The notes: generated from the sequence alone by a model not told the origin. Positions 41,681 through 51,048 are shown, counted from the first letter of the stretch. The stretch: DNA of 64,000 nt from Dehalogenimonas sp. WBC-2 (GCA_001005265.1 CP011392.1:620001-684000), one strand, 5' to 3'. Numbers and translations: made by a program.

Positions 41681-43117
41681 CTAGATATCAAAGTACATAT
41701 GGAATTCCCACGGATGCGGCCGGAGGCGGATAGCATCCACTTCCTGTGTCCGCTTATAGTTTATCCATACATCAATGACATCCTTGGTGAAAACATTGCC
41801 TTTTAGAAGGAAGTCATGATCTTTCTCTAAAGCGTCCAAGGCGGCTTCAAGAGAAGATGGGACGGTTCGTATTTTGGCGGCCTGAGATTTGGGCAGATCG
41901 TACAGGTTCATATCCATTGGTTTGCCGGGATTTATCTTGTTCTGGATACCATCCAGGCCTGCCATCAGCATTGCCGCCATAGCCATATAGCCGTTAGCAG
42001 TGTTGTCCGGGCAGCGGAATTCCAGACGTTTGGACTTGGGGTTAGAGTTGTACATCGGGATACGGACCGATGCAGAGCGGTTGCGGGCAGAATAGACCAG
42101 ATTGACCGGAGCTTCATACCCGGGCACCAGGCGCTTGTAAGAGTTGGTAGTGGGGGCGCAGATGGCCATCAAAGCGTCAGCGTGCTTCAAGAGGCCGCCG
42201 ATGTAGTGAATAGCGGTTTCACTAAGGAGCGCGTAGCCATCTTTGTCAAAGAATAGATTTGTACCATTTTTCCAGAGGGACTGGTGAACGTGCATGCCGG
42301 AACCGTTATCTTTGAATAGGGGTTTTGGCATGAAAGTGGCTACTTTGCCCTCTTTTTTGCACATATTCTTAACGATGTATTTGTACCATTGCATCTGATC
42401 GGCCATCTTGACCATTGGCCCAAAGCGCATGTCAATCTCGCATTGACCGGCGGTGGCGACCTCATGATGATGAACCTCAACGGGAATCCCGGTTTCCATC
42501 ATCTTGAGGATGATGCGGCTACGGAGGTCCTGCAGCGAATCAAGTGGAGGTACGGGGAAATAACCTTCTTTGTAGCGCGGTTTGTAGCCTAGATTATGAG
42601 AATTACCATCATTGTCAGAGTTTTCGACACGGGCAGTATTCCAAGAACCTTCAACCGAATCCACGTTGTAATAGGCAGTGTGCTCGTTTTGTTCAAACTG
42701 TACGTTGTCAAAAATGAAGAATTCCATCTCGGGACCCCAATAGCTGACATCGGCGATGCCGCTGCTCTTGAGGTAGCCTTCAGCCTTCTTGGCAATGAAA
42801 CGCGGGTCACGTGAGTATGGTTTACCTGAAGTGGGGTCAAAAATATCGCAGATGATGGATAAAGTGGGTACTTCCAACATCGGATCGAAGATGGCTGTGT
42901 CGGGGTCTGGCATAAGGAGCATGTCGCTCTCATTGATAGCCTGAAAACCCCGGATGGAAGAACCATCGAAGCCGATGCCTTCCGACCAGATATCATCACC
43001 TAGTTCGGTTACCGGGATGGAAAAATGCTGCCAAAGACCAGGTAGATCATTGAATTTGAAATCGACGATCTGGATGCCTTTTTCTTTGCAATACTGATCA
43101 ATTTCTGCTGGTTTCAA
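41681..43117 (-). CDS. glnA: glutamine synthetase type I (478 residues)
   Basis: The protein begins [30 protein letters not shown]. It has [68 protein letters not shown] and [10 protein letters not shown], all GSI blocks. NLYDLP near residue 406 keeps the tyrosine that is adenylylated in GSI-beta enzymes. Length also fits GSI-beta. The start is a TTG after GAGAGGAGA. A GlnR-like array lies about 60-90 bases upstream, and a PII remnant lies beyond that in the same direction, suggesting an ancestral glnB-glnA unit. Confidence 0.95.
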   Translation of the reverse strand: MKPAEIDQYCKEKGIQIVDFKFNDLPGLWQHFSIPVTELGDDIWSEGIGFDGSSIRGFQAINESDMLLMPDPDTAIFDPMLEVPTLSIICDIFDPTSGKPYSRDPRFIAKKAEGYLKSSGIADVSYWGPEMEFFIFDNVQFEQNEHTAYYNVDSVEGSWNTARVENSDNDGNSHNLGYKPRYKEGYFPVPPLDSLQDLRSRIILKMMETGIPVEVHHHEVATAGQCEIDMRFGPMVKMADQMQWYKYIVKNMCKKEGKVATFMPKPLFKDNGSGMHVHQSLWKNGTNLFFDKDGYALLSETAIHYIGGLLKHADALMAICAPTTNSYKRLVPGYEAPVNLVYSARNRSASVRIPMYNSNPKSKRLEFRCPDNTANGYMAMAAMLMAGLDGIQNKINPGKPMDMNLYDLPKSQAAKIRTVPSSLEAALDALEKDHDFLLKGNVFTKDVIDVWINYKRTQEVDAIRLRPHPWEFHMYFDI

Positions 43118-43178
43118 GGTATCTCCTCTCTCTTGCCGCTACCGGCCGGATATTTTCACTACATTTTACCTGATAAAT

Positions 43179-43216
43179 ATTTCTAATAAATTACGTTTTT
43201 GTTTCGACTGGTTATA
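43179..43216 (-). promoter_or_regulatory. GlnR-like box upstream of glnA
   Basis: On the minus strand, reading toward glnA: TATAA (43216-43212), GAAAC (43205-43201), GTAAT (43194-43190), GAAAT (43183-43179), each 11 bases apart. The GAAAC-n6-GTAAT-n6-GAAAT part follows the alternating a/b half-site order of actinobacterial GlnR sites. The first element is weak. Confidence 0.6.
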
Positions 43217-43224
43217 TATTAATG

Positions 43225-43380
43225 CTAGATAACCGTCTCACCGTTACGAATCTGGAACGCCGTTTCAACCAGCATGACGAAAACCTTGCCGTCGCCGATG
43301 TTGCTGGTCTTGGCCGCTTTTTTAATAGCTCGACGGCGCGGCGGAAGTGAGTATTCATGCGTGTCGCCGGCACTAGCCAT
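43225..43380 (-). pseudogene. C-terminal remnant of a PII (GlnB) gene
   Basis: A 51-codon frame from ATG 43380 to TAG at 43225 encodes MASAGDTHEYSLPP, then RRRAIKKAAKTSNIGDGKVF, then VMLVETAFQIRNGETVI. The last 35 residues align with the PII C-terminus (compare [27 protein letters not shown] in the intact glnK of this window). The N-terminal two-thirds, including the T-loop, is missing and the first 14 residues look unrelated. There is no ribosome binding site of note. It is most likely a deletion remnant of a second PII gene that preceded glnA; a translated mini-protein is possible but less likely. Confidence 0.8.
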
Positions 43381-43452
43381 GTGATTTTAGCTTATCCATA
43401 TTTCCAAGAGATCATGCAATCATTAATTACCTGTAACATGAGTTTTCCGTGA

Positions 43453-43458
43453 TATAAT
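43453..43458 (+). promoter_or_regulatory. -10 element of the second glnA
   Basis: TATAAT lies 30 bases before the TTG start and 17 bases after a poor -35 (CCTGTA). GTAAC at 43433 and ATTAA at 43422 are 11 bases apart but do not form a convincing array. A weak -35 suggests dependence on an activator. Confidence 0.45.
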
Positions 43459-43487
43459 CGTATCGAATATATCAAGGAGGAGCGCAA

Positions 43488-44843
43488 TTGGCTAAGACCC
43501 GGTCAGAGTCCATTGAATATGTCCTGAAGATAGCAAAGGATAAGAAGGTTAAATTTATCAGATTGTGGTTCACTGATATTCTGGGGCAGCTTAAAAGTTT
43601 TGCCATCACCGTCAATGAACTGCAAGGTGCACTGGAAGAGGGGATGGGGTTTGATGGGTCATCAATAGAAGGTTACGCCCGAATTGATGAAAGCGATATG
43701 ATGGCCTTACCCGACCCCGACACCTTTAGAATTTTGCCCTGGCGGACTAACAAGGATGAACATAATGTCGCCAGAATGTTTTGCGACATCAAGAAACCGG
43801 GCGGAGAGCAGTTTGCGGGCGACCCCAGGTATGTGTTGAAACGGGTACTAAAGGAAGCGGCTGACCTGGGCTATACCTACTATGTCGGCCCCGAGCTGGA
43901 GTATTTTTATTTCAAGGATGAGAAAAAAGATCAGAAAAGTACCGAGTTTGTTGACAACGGGGGCTACTTTGATCTGACACCTCGCGATGTAGCTTCTGAC
44001 TGGCGCAGAGAGACTGTCCTTACATTAGAGGATATGGGTATTGATGTGGAGTATTCTCATCATGAAGTGGCACCATCGCAGCATGAAATTGATATTCGTT
44101 ACCGCGATGCCCTGACTATGGCTGATAATGTTATGACCTACCGGCTGGTGGTCAAAGAGATCGCCTTAAAAAACGGTATTTATGCCTCGTTTATGCCCAA
44201 GCCGGTTTTCGGTCAAAATGGATCCGGTATGCATTGCCATCAATCTCTGTTCAAAGGTGAACGGAACTCATTTTTTGACGTCGCCGATCCTTACCACTTG
44301 TCTGATACGGCACGGCATTATATCGCCGGTATCTTGAAGCACGCCCCCGAGTTCTGCGCCGTGACCAACCAATGGGTGAATTCCTACAAGCGCCTGGTGC
44401 CCGGATACGAGGCGCCGGTATATATTTCCTGGGCCCGGCGTAACCGCTCCGATCTGGTCAGGGTTCCCGAGTACCGGCCCGGTAAAGAAAATGCCACCCG
44501 GATTGAACTGAGGTCTCCAGATCCAGCCTGCAACCCGTATCTGGCTTTTGCCGTGATGCTCGCAGCAGGCTTGGAAGGCATCAAAAATAAATATGAGGTG
44601 CCTAAACCGGTAGAAGAGAACGTTTATGAAATGAGTGAAAAGGAGCGGCAGGCAAGGGGTATTGAAACACTGCCGGGCAGCCTCGAAGAAGCTATCAAAC
44701 TGCTGGAGAAAAGTGATCTAATGCGTAAAACTCTGGGAGATCATGTTTTTGAGGCATTTGTTGCCAATAAAAAAATTGAATGGAATCAATACCAGGCCTA
44801 CGTCACCGATTGGGAACGAGAAAGGTACCTGCCAATTTTGTAG
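43488..44843 (+). CDS. glnA: glutamine synthetase type I (451 residues)
   Basis: The TTG start follows AAGGAGGAG. The protein has IRLWFTDILGQLKSFAITVNELQ, GFDGSSIEGYARIDESDM, YYVGPELEYFYFKD, HHEVAPSQHEIDIRYRDAL, MPKPVFGQNGSGMHCHQSLF and RNRSDLVRVP. The shorter length and the Bacillus-like VNELQGALEEGMGF region point to GSI-alpha, which lacks adenylylation control (the corresponding C-terminal text is NVYEMSEKERQARGI). It is divergent from the PII remnant/glnA pair. Distinct regulation of the two GSI forms is likely. Confidence 0.95.
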   Translation: MAKTRSESIEYVLKIAKDKKVKFIRLWFTDILGQLKSFAITVNELQGALEEGMGFDGSSIEGYARIDESDMMALPDPDTFRILPWRTNKDEHNVARMFCDIKKPGGEQFAGDPRYVLKRVLKEAADLGYTYYVGPELEYFYFKDEKKDQKSTEFVDNGGYFDLTPRDVASDWRRETVLTLEDMGIDVEYSHHEVAPSQHEIDIRYRDALTMADNVMTYRLVVKEIALKNGIYASFMPKPVFGQNGSGMHCHQSLFKGERNSFFDVADPYHLSDTARHYIAGILKHAPEFCAVTNQWVNSYKRLVPGYEAPVYISWARRNRSDLVRVPEYRPGKENATRIELRSPDPACNPYLAFAVMLAAGLEGIKNKYEVPKPVEENVYEMSEKERQARGIETLPGSLEEAIKLLEKSDLMRKTLGDHVFEAFVANKKIEWNQYQAYVTDWERERYLPIL

Positions 44844-44948
44844 TCCTTTAAAGAATGGATCCTTGGTTGAGGGCGTAGATTCACTCTCAACTCATTCATG
44901 ACTTTGCAAGACTTTCAGGAGTCCTGTAGCGTATCAGGAGATACAAAA

Positions 44949-44981
44949 AAGCGATGGTGGTCAATTTGACCACCATCGCTT
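44949..44981. terminator. bidirectional terminator
   Basis: AAGCGATGGTGGTC (44949-44962) pairs with GACCACCATCGCTT (44968-44981). It sits between the convergent second glnA and the MMPL gene and has A/T runs on both sides. Confidence 0.85.
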
Positions 44982-45000
44982 AAAGCTTTTCTGGTTCTTT

Positions 45001-47328
45001 TTAACTTCTATAATCTATAGTTTCCTCGACATTTACTGGAATCGGAACCGGAGACGGCACCAACCCACCGATCCCGTGGTTGCGTTTTGGTGCATGGTAA
45101 TGCTCGGTTGGAGCATATTCCGCGGTCGTTTCTTCACCGATGCTTAGATTCGGTAACCAGTTGAGCCATTTAGGCAGATACCAGTTCCGGTCGCCTAAGA
45201 GACTCATTGTTGCGGGGACCAAAACAGAGCGGACGAGGGTGGCATCAACGAACACTGCAATCGCCAAACCGAAGCCCATTTGTTGGAACATCACCATATC
45301 ACCCAGGGCAAACCCCCCGAAGACAGCGACCATAATAAGGGCGGCGCCGGTGATCAATTTGCCAGTTGATGACAGACCGAAGGCGATAGACTCCGCTGTG
45401 TTGCCAGTTTGCAGGTAACGTTCACGGATGCGGGACAACAGGAACACCTGATAGTCCATTGAAAGTCCGAATAACAGGGAGAAGAGCATTAAAGGCAACC
45501 AGCTTTCAATAACATCAACCTGCATGAAGCCTAAAAGGTCAGCGCCGATACCTTTCTGGAAAACAAGGACCAGCAAGCCGTAAGCAGCTCCGACGGAAAG
45601 GAGGTTCATCAGAATAGCGGTCGCAGGGATGACTACCGACCGGAAAGCTACCATAAGGATGATGAATGACAATGACAGGACGAAAGCGAAAATGAAAGGA
45701 GTGTAGTTATCTGTCGTTTCATTGAAATCCAGGGTACCTGCTGTAGCGCCAGTGACTAGAACACGAACAGGTGCCTGGTTGAATGATTGAGGAATCAGCT
45801 CCGTGCGCAGAGCAGCCACGGAATCCATTGAAATCTTGCTTTGGGGATCACCGGCGATAGCGGCGTAGATTATCGCCAGGTTCTTGTCTGGGTAAGTTTG
45901 AAGGTTGGTACCACTATAGGTGGAATCCGCATTGATAGCGGCGACGAGGCTGTCAATGGCCGACTGAGTGGCTGTTGATTTGATATCACCATCAATAACA
46001 ATGATAGCGGGAGCATCAACTCCCATGTGGAACTCTTGTTGGAGAACCATATATCCGGCTTTGGCGCGGAGGTTATCAGGAAGGCCGGAGATGCCTGACA
46101 TACCTGTGTTCTTATCAAAGTAGGGGGTCAAAGCCATGATCAGGACACCCGCCACCAGTACCATACTGATAACAGGTTTGTGAGTGACAATTTTTACTAT
46201 TCCGGACCAAAAGCCGGTGGCTGTAGTTGATATATCTTTTTGATCAGCTTTCTGGCTGAAAGGCATACGGACCGCATTGAGCCTATCGCCAAGGAGGCTG
46301 ATAATGGCTGGCAACAGTGTCATTGAGGCGACAATAGCAGTAACTACCACCAAGATTGAACCGATTCCCATTGATTTGAAGATTGATAACGGAAAAAATA
46401 AGAGACCGATGAGTGCTAAAACAACGGTTATGCCGGAGAAAAAGATTGATCGATTGGCGGTGGCACCCGTAATAGCAATAGCATCAATCTTGTCAAAGCC
46501 CTTTCGGCGTTCTTCACGATAGCGGGAGACAACGAAGAGTGAATAATCGATACCAACTGCCAGACCCATCATCGTTATCATGTTAGTGACAAAGAAAACC
46601 AGGTCCATTGCCTGCCCAACCAGAGCTGTAAGGCCCAGAGCGGCAACTATTGCCACGATACCCAGTGCAATAGGTAGAAGTGCGGCAACAATGGCACCAA
46701 ATACGATTGCCAGCACGACTAGAGCGACCAGAATCCCGATAGTTTCACCTTTGGACATTGTGTCTTCGGCCAATTTCATTGTATCGGCATTGAAGGAAGC
46801 TGTTCCGGTATAGAAGATCTCTAAGCCGCTGGCTGCCGCGAAAGCGTCGCCAACAGTGTAGACCTGGTTGACGTAGTCGGCACCGTCTTCAGGCATGATC
46901 AGAGGGATGAGCATACTGTGGCGATCAGCGGATACCAGAGACTCATCGCCGGTGAGATAGTAGTTGACGCCACCCTTGATAACCCCGTCGCCCAGTGCAG
47001 TGAGGTCGGTGAAAAGCTTTTCGACACCGATGCGGTATGCTGGATCATCTACGGTAAGGGTAGCAGAGCGAATGATGATCATTTCATCGTTAGTCGATTC
47101 TGCTTGAGTGTCGGTCTGCGGTCCGGCGAGACGCTCTGTGATTAGAGTATCGGCTTGAAGTGATTCTGTATTATTGGAAATGGTTACTTCATTGACCAGC
47201 GCGCTACCCAATAAAGTAACCATAAGACCGATGGATACCACCAAAGAGGCTCCCCATATGCCGATGGTTACCCAAGGTCGGCGAGCTGAGTTTCGGGCCA
47301 GGGCCGCAATGCCCTTGTTTAGGTTCAT
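45001..47328 (-). CDS. MMPL/RND-family membrane transporter
   Basis: This 775-residue protein has about 12 helices in two repeats. Each repeat has one N-terminal helix, a large external domain (about 35-180 and 400-520) and a bundle of five. The bundles contain FVTNMITMMGLAVGIDYSLFVVSRYREERRKG and LMLFSLLFGLSMDYQVFLLSRIRERYLQTGNT, the conserved TM4 Asp-Tyr motif and following cytoplasmic segment of MMPL proteins. AGGAGG precedes the ATG. These export lipids or drugs using the proton gradient; the substrate is unknown. Confidence 0.93.
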   Translation of the reverse strand: MNLNKGIAALARNSARRPWVTIGIWGASLVVSIGLMVTLLGSALVNEVTISNNTESLQADTLITERLAGPQTDTQAESTNDEMIIIRSATLTVDDPAYRIGVEKLFTDLTALGDGVIKGGVNYYLTGDESLVSADRHSMLIPLIMPEDGADYVNQVYTVGDAFAAASGLEIFYTGTASFNADTMKLAEDTMSKGETIGILVALVVLAIVFGAIVAALLPIALGIVAIVAALGLTALVGQAMDLVFFVTNMITMMGLAVGIDYSLFVVSRYREERRKGFDKIDAIAITGATANRSIFFSGITVVLALIGLLFFPLSIFKSMGIGSILVVVTAIVASMTLLPAIISLLGDRLNAVRMPFSQKADQKDISTTATGFWSGIVKIVTHKPVISMVLVAGVLIMALTPYFDKNTGMSGISGLPDNLRAKAGYMVLQQEFHMGVDAPAIIVIDGDIKSTATQSAIDSLVAAINADSTYSGTNLQTYPDKNLAIIYAAIAGDPQSKISMDSVAALRTELIPQSFNQAPVRVLVTGATAGTLDFNETTDNYTPFIFAFVLSLSFIILMVAFRSVVIPATAILMNLLSVGAAYGLLVLVFQKGIGADLLGFMQVDVIESWLPLMLFSLLFGLSMDYQVFLLSRIRERYLQTGNTAESIAFGLSSTGKLITGAALIMVAVFGGFALGDMVMFQQMGFGLAIAVFVDATLVRSVLVPATMSLLGDRNWYLPKWLNWLPNLSIGEETTAEYAPTEHYHAPKRNHGIGGLVPSPVPIPVNVEETIDYRS

Positions 47329-47498
47329 GCTTATTTTCCTCCTTTTATTTACTGATAATATAGTCTCAATTAAGTGGCTCTTTAACCGCCGTCAGGGTGG
47401 ATTTCTTACTGGTATGGATATTAGTTTTTTAGCTGGTCAAACAGACAGGTGATTTATAACGGATCTAATGTGAATTGATCTTTCTCTGGAAATATTGC

Positions 47499-47657
47499 TC
47501 ATCTGTCCATAAACCGGTTCACTCCACCGTTCTGAAAATAGTATTCTCGGGGGTTATCAGGAGGTGAGCGCACAGGGATAGACTTGGTGTCTTGTCTGCC
47601 AGAATTACCGGTCAGAAGAATGATAAATCCAGTTACGACTATAAATACGATCAACAT
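47499..47657 (-). CDS. 52-residue single-pass membrane peptide
   Basis: The frame runs from ATG 47657 to TGA at 47499, with AAGGAGA 8 bases before the start. The peptide begins with a membrane helix, MLIVFIVVTGFIILLTGNSG, followed by a polar tail with Arg/Asp and SPPDNPREYYF. The strong ribosome binding site and the helix-plus-tail pattern argue for a real gene. The family is unknown. It lies just downstream of the regulator cluster's terminator and upstream of the MMPL gene, and could be co-transcribed with the latter. Confidence 0.65.
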   Translation of the reverse strand: MLIVFIVVTGFIILLTGNSGRQDTKSIPVRSPPDNPREYYFQNGGVNRFMDR

Positions 47658-47693
47658 AAATTTGGTCTCCTTGATTTTATAAAAACAGCATAA

Positions 47694-47738
47694 AACAGAA
47701 ACCCGTCAAGTTCTTCAGGCATTTGACGGGTTTCTGTT
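47694..47738 (-). terminator. terminator after the sensor/regulator cluster
   Basis: AACAGAAACCCGTCAA (47694-47709) pairs perfectly with TTGACGGGTTTCTGTT (47723-47738). On the minus strand it is followed by TTATGCTGTTTTTATAA. The 16-bp stem closes the minus-strand transcript that includes the genes from 50880 down to 47844. Confidence 0.85.
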
Positions 47739-47843
47739 AGGACTAGAAGTCGGGTTTTTGTACTGGACAATTGGAGAGGTCAGGCAAGGTTTGCTATCTC
47801 TCAGATCGGACAGTTTCACAACGGTGCAACTGCCGAGTTGCGT

Positions 47844-48233
47844 TTACGATACCTGAGTACCAGGATTATTGTTAGATTCAAGGTTATTGGTGAAATTGCT
47901 AAGTACTGCCATAATATGTTCAGGGTTATCGCTTTTTGAAACGTAGTAATCGGCCCCCGCAGCAATAGCTTCATTGCGCCGATCCAGACAGCAATCCAAC
48001 ACAATTATACTTGTCTGACAGACGTTCTTTAACGCCGTGATTTGTCCTTTTGGCCAACAACCGAGCATTTCCCATTCAACCAGTATCAATCCTGGTTTGG
48101 ATGAAGCGACAAGATTTAATAATCCAGCCAGTTCATCAGTTCCGCCAACAAATTCCATGCCGTCATACTGTTCAAGCAATAAACGCAAAGCCGAGCGCGC
48201 GCTTTGCTGACGGTCAGCAAGGATAAACTTCAT
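47844..48233 (-). CDS. stand-alone pseudo-receiver domain protein
   Basis: This 129-residue protein has a CheY-like fold pattern (MKFILADRQQSARSALRLLL, then LILVEWEML, then ITALKN...TSIIVLDCCLD and AAGADYYVSKSD) without an output domain. The phospho-acceptor position is Glu53 instead of Asp, the acidic pair is reduced to Asp7, and the switch Thr/Ser is Asp80; Lys100 remains. It therefore cannot be phosphorylated in the normal way; the Glu may mimic the active state. It lies 126 bases after the NarL-type regulator on the same strand and may be a connector for that system. Confidence 0.75.
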   Translation of the reverse strand: MKFILADRQQSARSALRLLLEQYDGMEFVGGTDELAGLLNLVASSKPGLILVEWEMLGCWPKGQITALKNVCQTSIIVLDCCLDRRNEAIAAGADYYVSKSDNPEHIMAVLSNFTNNLESNNNPGTQVS

Positions 48234-48359
48234 CAGTTACCACCTTCCACGTTATAGGATCGATGTTTATAAACTATGTTATCGCAAACCAAACACCAGT
48301 ACATCCAGCAGATGGGGGGATTTCATACTGGTCATCCGGACAGTATTGATCTGGTTTGC

Positions 48360-49001
48360 TTAAATTTTGATTAGTTTTTGTTTAAGAGCCTGAGAAACAG
48401 CTTCGGTACGGCTGGTAACGCCAAGTTTTGATAGAATATTGCTGACGTGAAATTTAGTGGTGGAAGGTGAAACGCCTAAGTTTTGCGCGATAGCTGTGTT
48501 GGGGAGACCTTCGACCATCAGTGACAGAATTTCTTTTTCCCGGGCTGTGAGGTCATAATCACGGGCGGTGGGGTTGCGCATTTCTTGAATTAGAACCTGG
48601 GTGGCTTCGGAAGAGAGTTTTGATTGACCGATGACTGCACCACGAATGGTGGCTATCAGTTCACCGGCTGTGACTGTTTTCAGCAGGTAACTCATTGCCC
48701 CTGCTTTCAAAGCTCCATCAACCTGCTCTTTTTCTTTGAAGCTGGTGAGAATAACGATCTTGAGATCCGGCCAGCGTTCGTGGATTACTTTGGTGGCCGT
48801 TACTCCATCCATGATCGGCATCAACAGGTCCATAAGCACCACATCGGGTTTCAGTCGGTCACATTGCCGTATTGCTTCAGCGCCGTCGGCGGCTTCGCCA
48901 ACCATTTCAAAACCTTCTTCAGCCAAAAGCATTGCAGCGAGGCCACTTCTTACTACGCTATGGTCATCTGCTAGTAAAACCCGAATTGGATTCACGTTCA
49001 T
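48360..49001 (-). CDS. NarL/LuxR-family response regulator
   Basis: This 213-residue regulator has a canonical receiver (Asp12-Asp13, Asp58 in VVLMDLLMP, VILTSFKEKEQ, Lys in YLLKTV). Its LuxR helix-turn-helix reads LTAREKEILSLMVEGLPNTAIAQNLGVSPSTTKFHVSNILSKLGVTSRTEA. Its start overlaps the stop of the histidine kinase fragment by 4 bases, so it is that kinase's partner. Confidence 0.93.
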   Translation of the reverse strand: MNVNPIRVLLADDHSVVRSGLAAMLLAEEGFEMVGEAADGAEAIRQCDRLKPDVVLMDLLMPIMDGVTATKVIHERWPDLKIVILTSFKEKEQVDGALKAGAMSYLLKTVTAGELIATIRGAVIGQSKLSSEATQVLIQEMRNPTARDYDLTAREKEILSLMVEGLPNTAIAQNLGVSPSTTKFHVSNILSKLGVTSRTEAVSQALKQKLIKI

Positions 49002-49648
49002 TTCAACTCCTCTTTATGTTCATCGCTCCAGATAACAGTAATTTCGGTGCCTTTATCGGGAATACTTTTTATTTGTAGATCCGCATTAATGTTAATAGCC
49101 CGTTCCTTCATAATCCCTAATCCTAAACTGGTATGAGCCGACGTGTCAGGGTCAAACCCATGACCATTATCAATGATGTTCAGTGTGATTGAGTGATTCG
49201 AGCATTCTAAGCTGACCTCTGCATGGGAGGCTCCCGAATGTTTGGCAATATTATTAAGTGATTCCTGAACGATACGGTAGAGCGCCATTTTTACATCAGA
49301 TGGTGGTTCGGCACATTTACCACGAATTGTAACAGCGACGGGAATGCGCCACCTTCCTGTAATGGATTCGGCAAGCTGATGGATAAGATTTTCCAGTTCG
49401 GATTCAGCTAAAGCCGAAGGTCTCAATTCAAATAAGAGTGAGCGCATCTCCGCCAGGGCGCCACGCGTTAATTGCCTGACCTCTTCCAGTCGGCGGCGTC
49501 CTTCATCGGGATTTTTATCCCAGATTTTAGGAAGGACTTCGGAAATAATGCTTGCTGAAAACAATGTTTGGCTTACCGCGTCATGCAGGTCGCGTGCTAA
49601 ACGATTACGCTCATCCGCAACGGCCTGTTGCCAAGCCTGGGTGGCCAA
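48998..49648 (-). pseudogene. histidine kinase, C-terminal half of a frame-split gene
   Basis: The 216-residue fragment has HisKA_3 (ERNRLARDLHDAVSQTLFSASI, phospho-His) and a HATPase_c (MALYRIVQESLNNIAKHSGA, NIIDNGHGFDPDTS, SLGLGIMKERA). The apparent TTG start lacks a ribosome binding site. The same frame is open further upstream as GKLKEILCVGIDRTEQKRSE, the normal end of a PAS/PAC domain, and this abuts the PAS fragment that stops at 49705. One extra G near 49712-49718 would restore a single protein of about 630 residues. Confidence 0.85.
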
Positions 49649-49704
49649 CGTCTTTTCACTGCGTTTTTGTTCGGTACGATCAATACCGACACAAAGAATC
49701 TCCT

Positions 49705-50880
49705 TCAGCTTCCCACCGGCATAAAGATAGGCTGGTTAGTCCAAACTATCCAAACCCGCTCTCCATTTTTCCGCATGTTTTCATTTTCGTTAAGCCGGTA
49801 TTCATCAGGGTTATTGACAAGGTTCTGGATCATCTTGTCTAGATCGGTGTTTGCGGAATCCCGAGGGGGGACAATAGTGCCAATGATGCTCCTGCCAAGG
49901 ATTTCCGATTCTGTAAATCCAAAGAACCGTTGTGCAAATTCGTTGAAAAAAGTGACACGGGCTGTTGTGTCTATTTCCAAAATAATGGTGTTGCCGCTTT
50001 CAACAAGATGCCGGTATTTAGTCTCACTCTTACGCAGAGCCTGCTCAACGTTCTCACGGAGAAGTATTTCTTCTTTTAATTGTGTATTGGCTAACTGTAG
50101 TTCAAGAGTTCGTTCTATTACGCGGATCTCCAGACTCTCTCTGGTCAGTCGTAGTTCAGCTTCAGCTTTTTTGCGCTCGGTGATGTCCAATACTTGACCG
50201 ACTGTTTTGTAATTCCCGGAAATATCTTGAATTAGAGTTGAACTGATTTCAACACGCCTTTTTTCACGCTGGGCGTTTATGATGTTAAATTCATATCGTG
50301 AAGGAACACTTTCCCCGCGTCTTCTCCGGTAGTACATATCGACAACAGTAAGGGCACTCTCTTCATCCATGAATTCACGGAAATCATGCCCGACTACCTG
50401 GTCTATTGGCAGACCGAGTAATAGGGAAACCATATCATTGGCATAAGTGACTTGAAACGAATCATCTATTGTGAAGATACCCGAATGTGAATATTCCACA
50501 ATTGAACGGAACATTTGCTCCGATTCCATCCGAGCAGTTTCAGCGCGTTTAAGCGCTGTTATGTCGCGGTGAATGGCCAGTAAGACCTTCTTGCCACCAA
50601 TTTCAATACGATTGAGACTGACCTCTGTATCAAATAGGGTACCGTCAAATTTTCGGTGCTGCCATCTGAAAATTTGGGGTGTGCCTTCAAAAGCCGCTTG
50701 AATAAAACTCGAAGCCTTGTCTTTGGAAAATTGTCCGTCAGGTTGAACCGCGGGTGAGAACCTTTCGGGGGTTGTCCCGAGGAAATGACCGCATGTAGCG
50801 CCCAGTAATTTTTCAGCCTCAGTGTTGCAGTCAATACAACAACCTGTTTCATCTAATATCAATATAGCCTGGTTTTCCAA
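49705..50880 (-). pseudogene. PAS-domain sensor, N-terminal half of a frame-split histidine kinase
   Basis: The 391-residue fragment has three PAS/PAC modules. PAS1 (about 1-112) ends VLLAIHRDITALKRAE. PAS2 (about 118-240) ends VGQVLDITERKKAEAE, with a coiled-coil to 285. PAS3 (from about 288, YRHLVESGNTIILEID) breaks off at RVWIVWTNQPIFMPVGS. The start is a TTG right after an in-frame TAA, with a poor ribosome binding site. No membrane helix is present. It is non-functional as a kinase unless the frameshift is a sequencing error or is bypassed. Confidence 0.85.
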
Positions 50881-51048
50881 TTAAATGACCAGCCTCGTTT
50901 TCAAACCGGGTACCGGATGCATATTACACCTTCAAGTAAAGAACACTCAATCAATAGTATATGAAGTGGGCAAGAGATAAATCAACTCAAGTCTGATCTT
51001 TTGTCTAGTTAAAACCCATCATTCCGGCCGGTTACATGGCTCCGATAG

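Noticed and set aside
43400-43452. GlnR-like array upstream of the second glnA
   Set aside because: ATTTC, ATCAT, ATTAA and GTAAC fall on an 11-bp grid but mix orientations and are poor matches.
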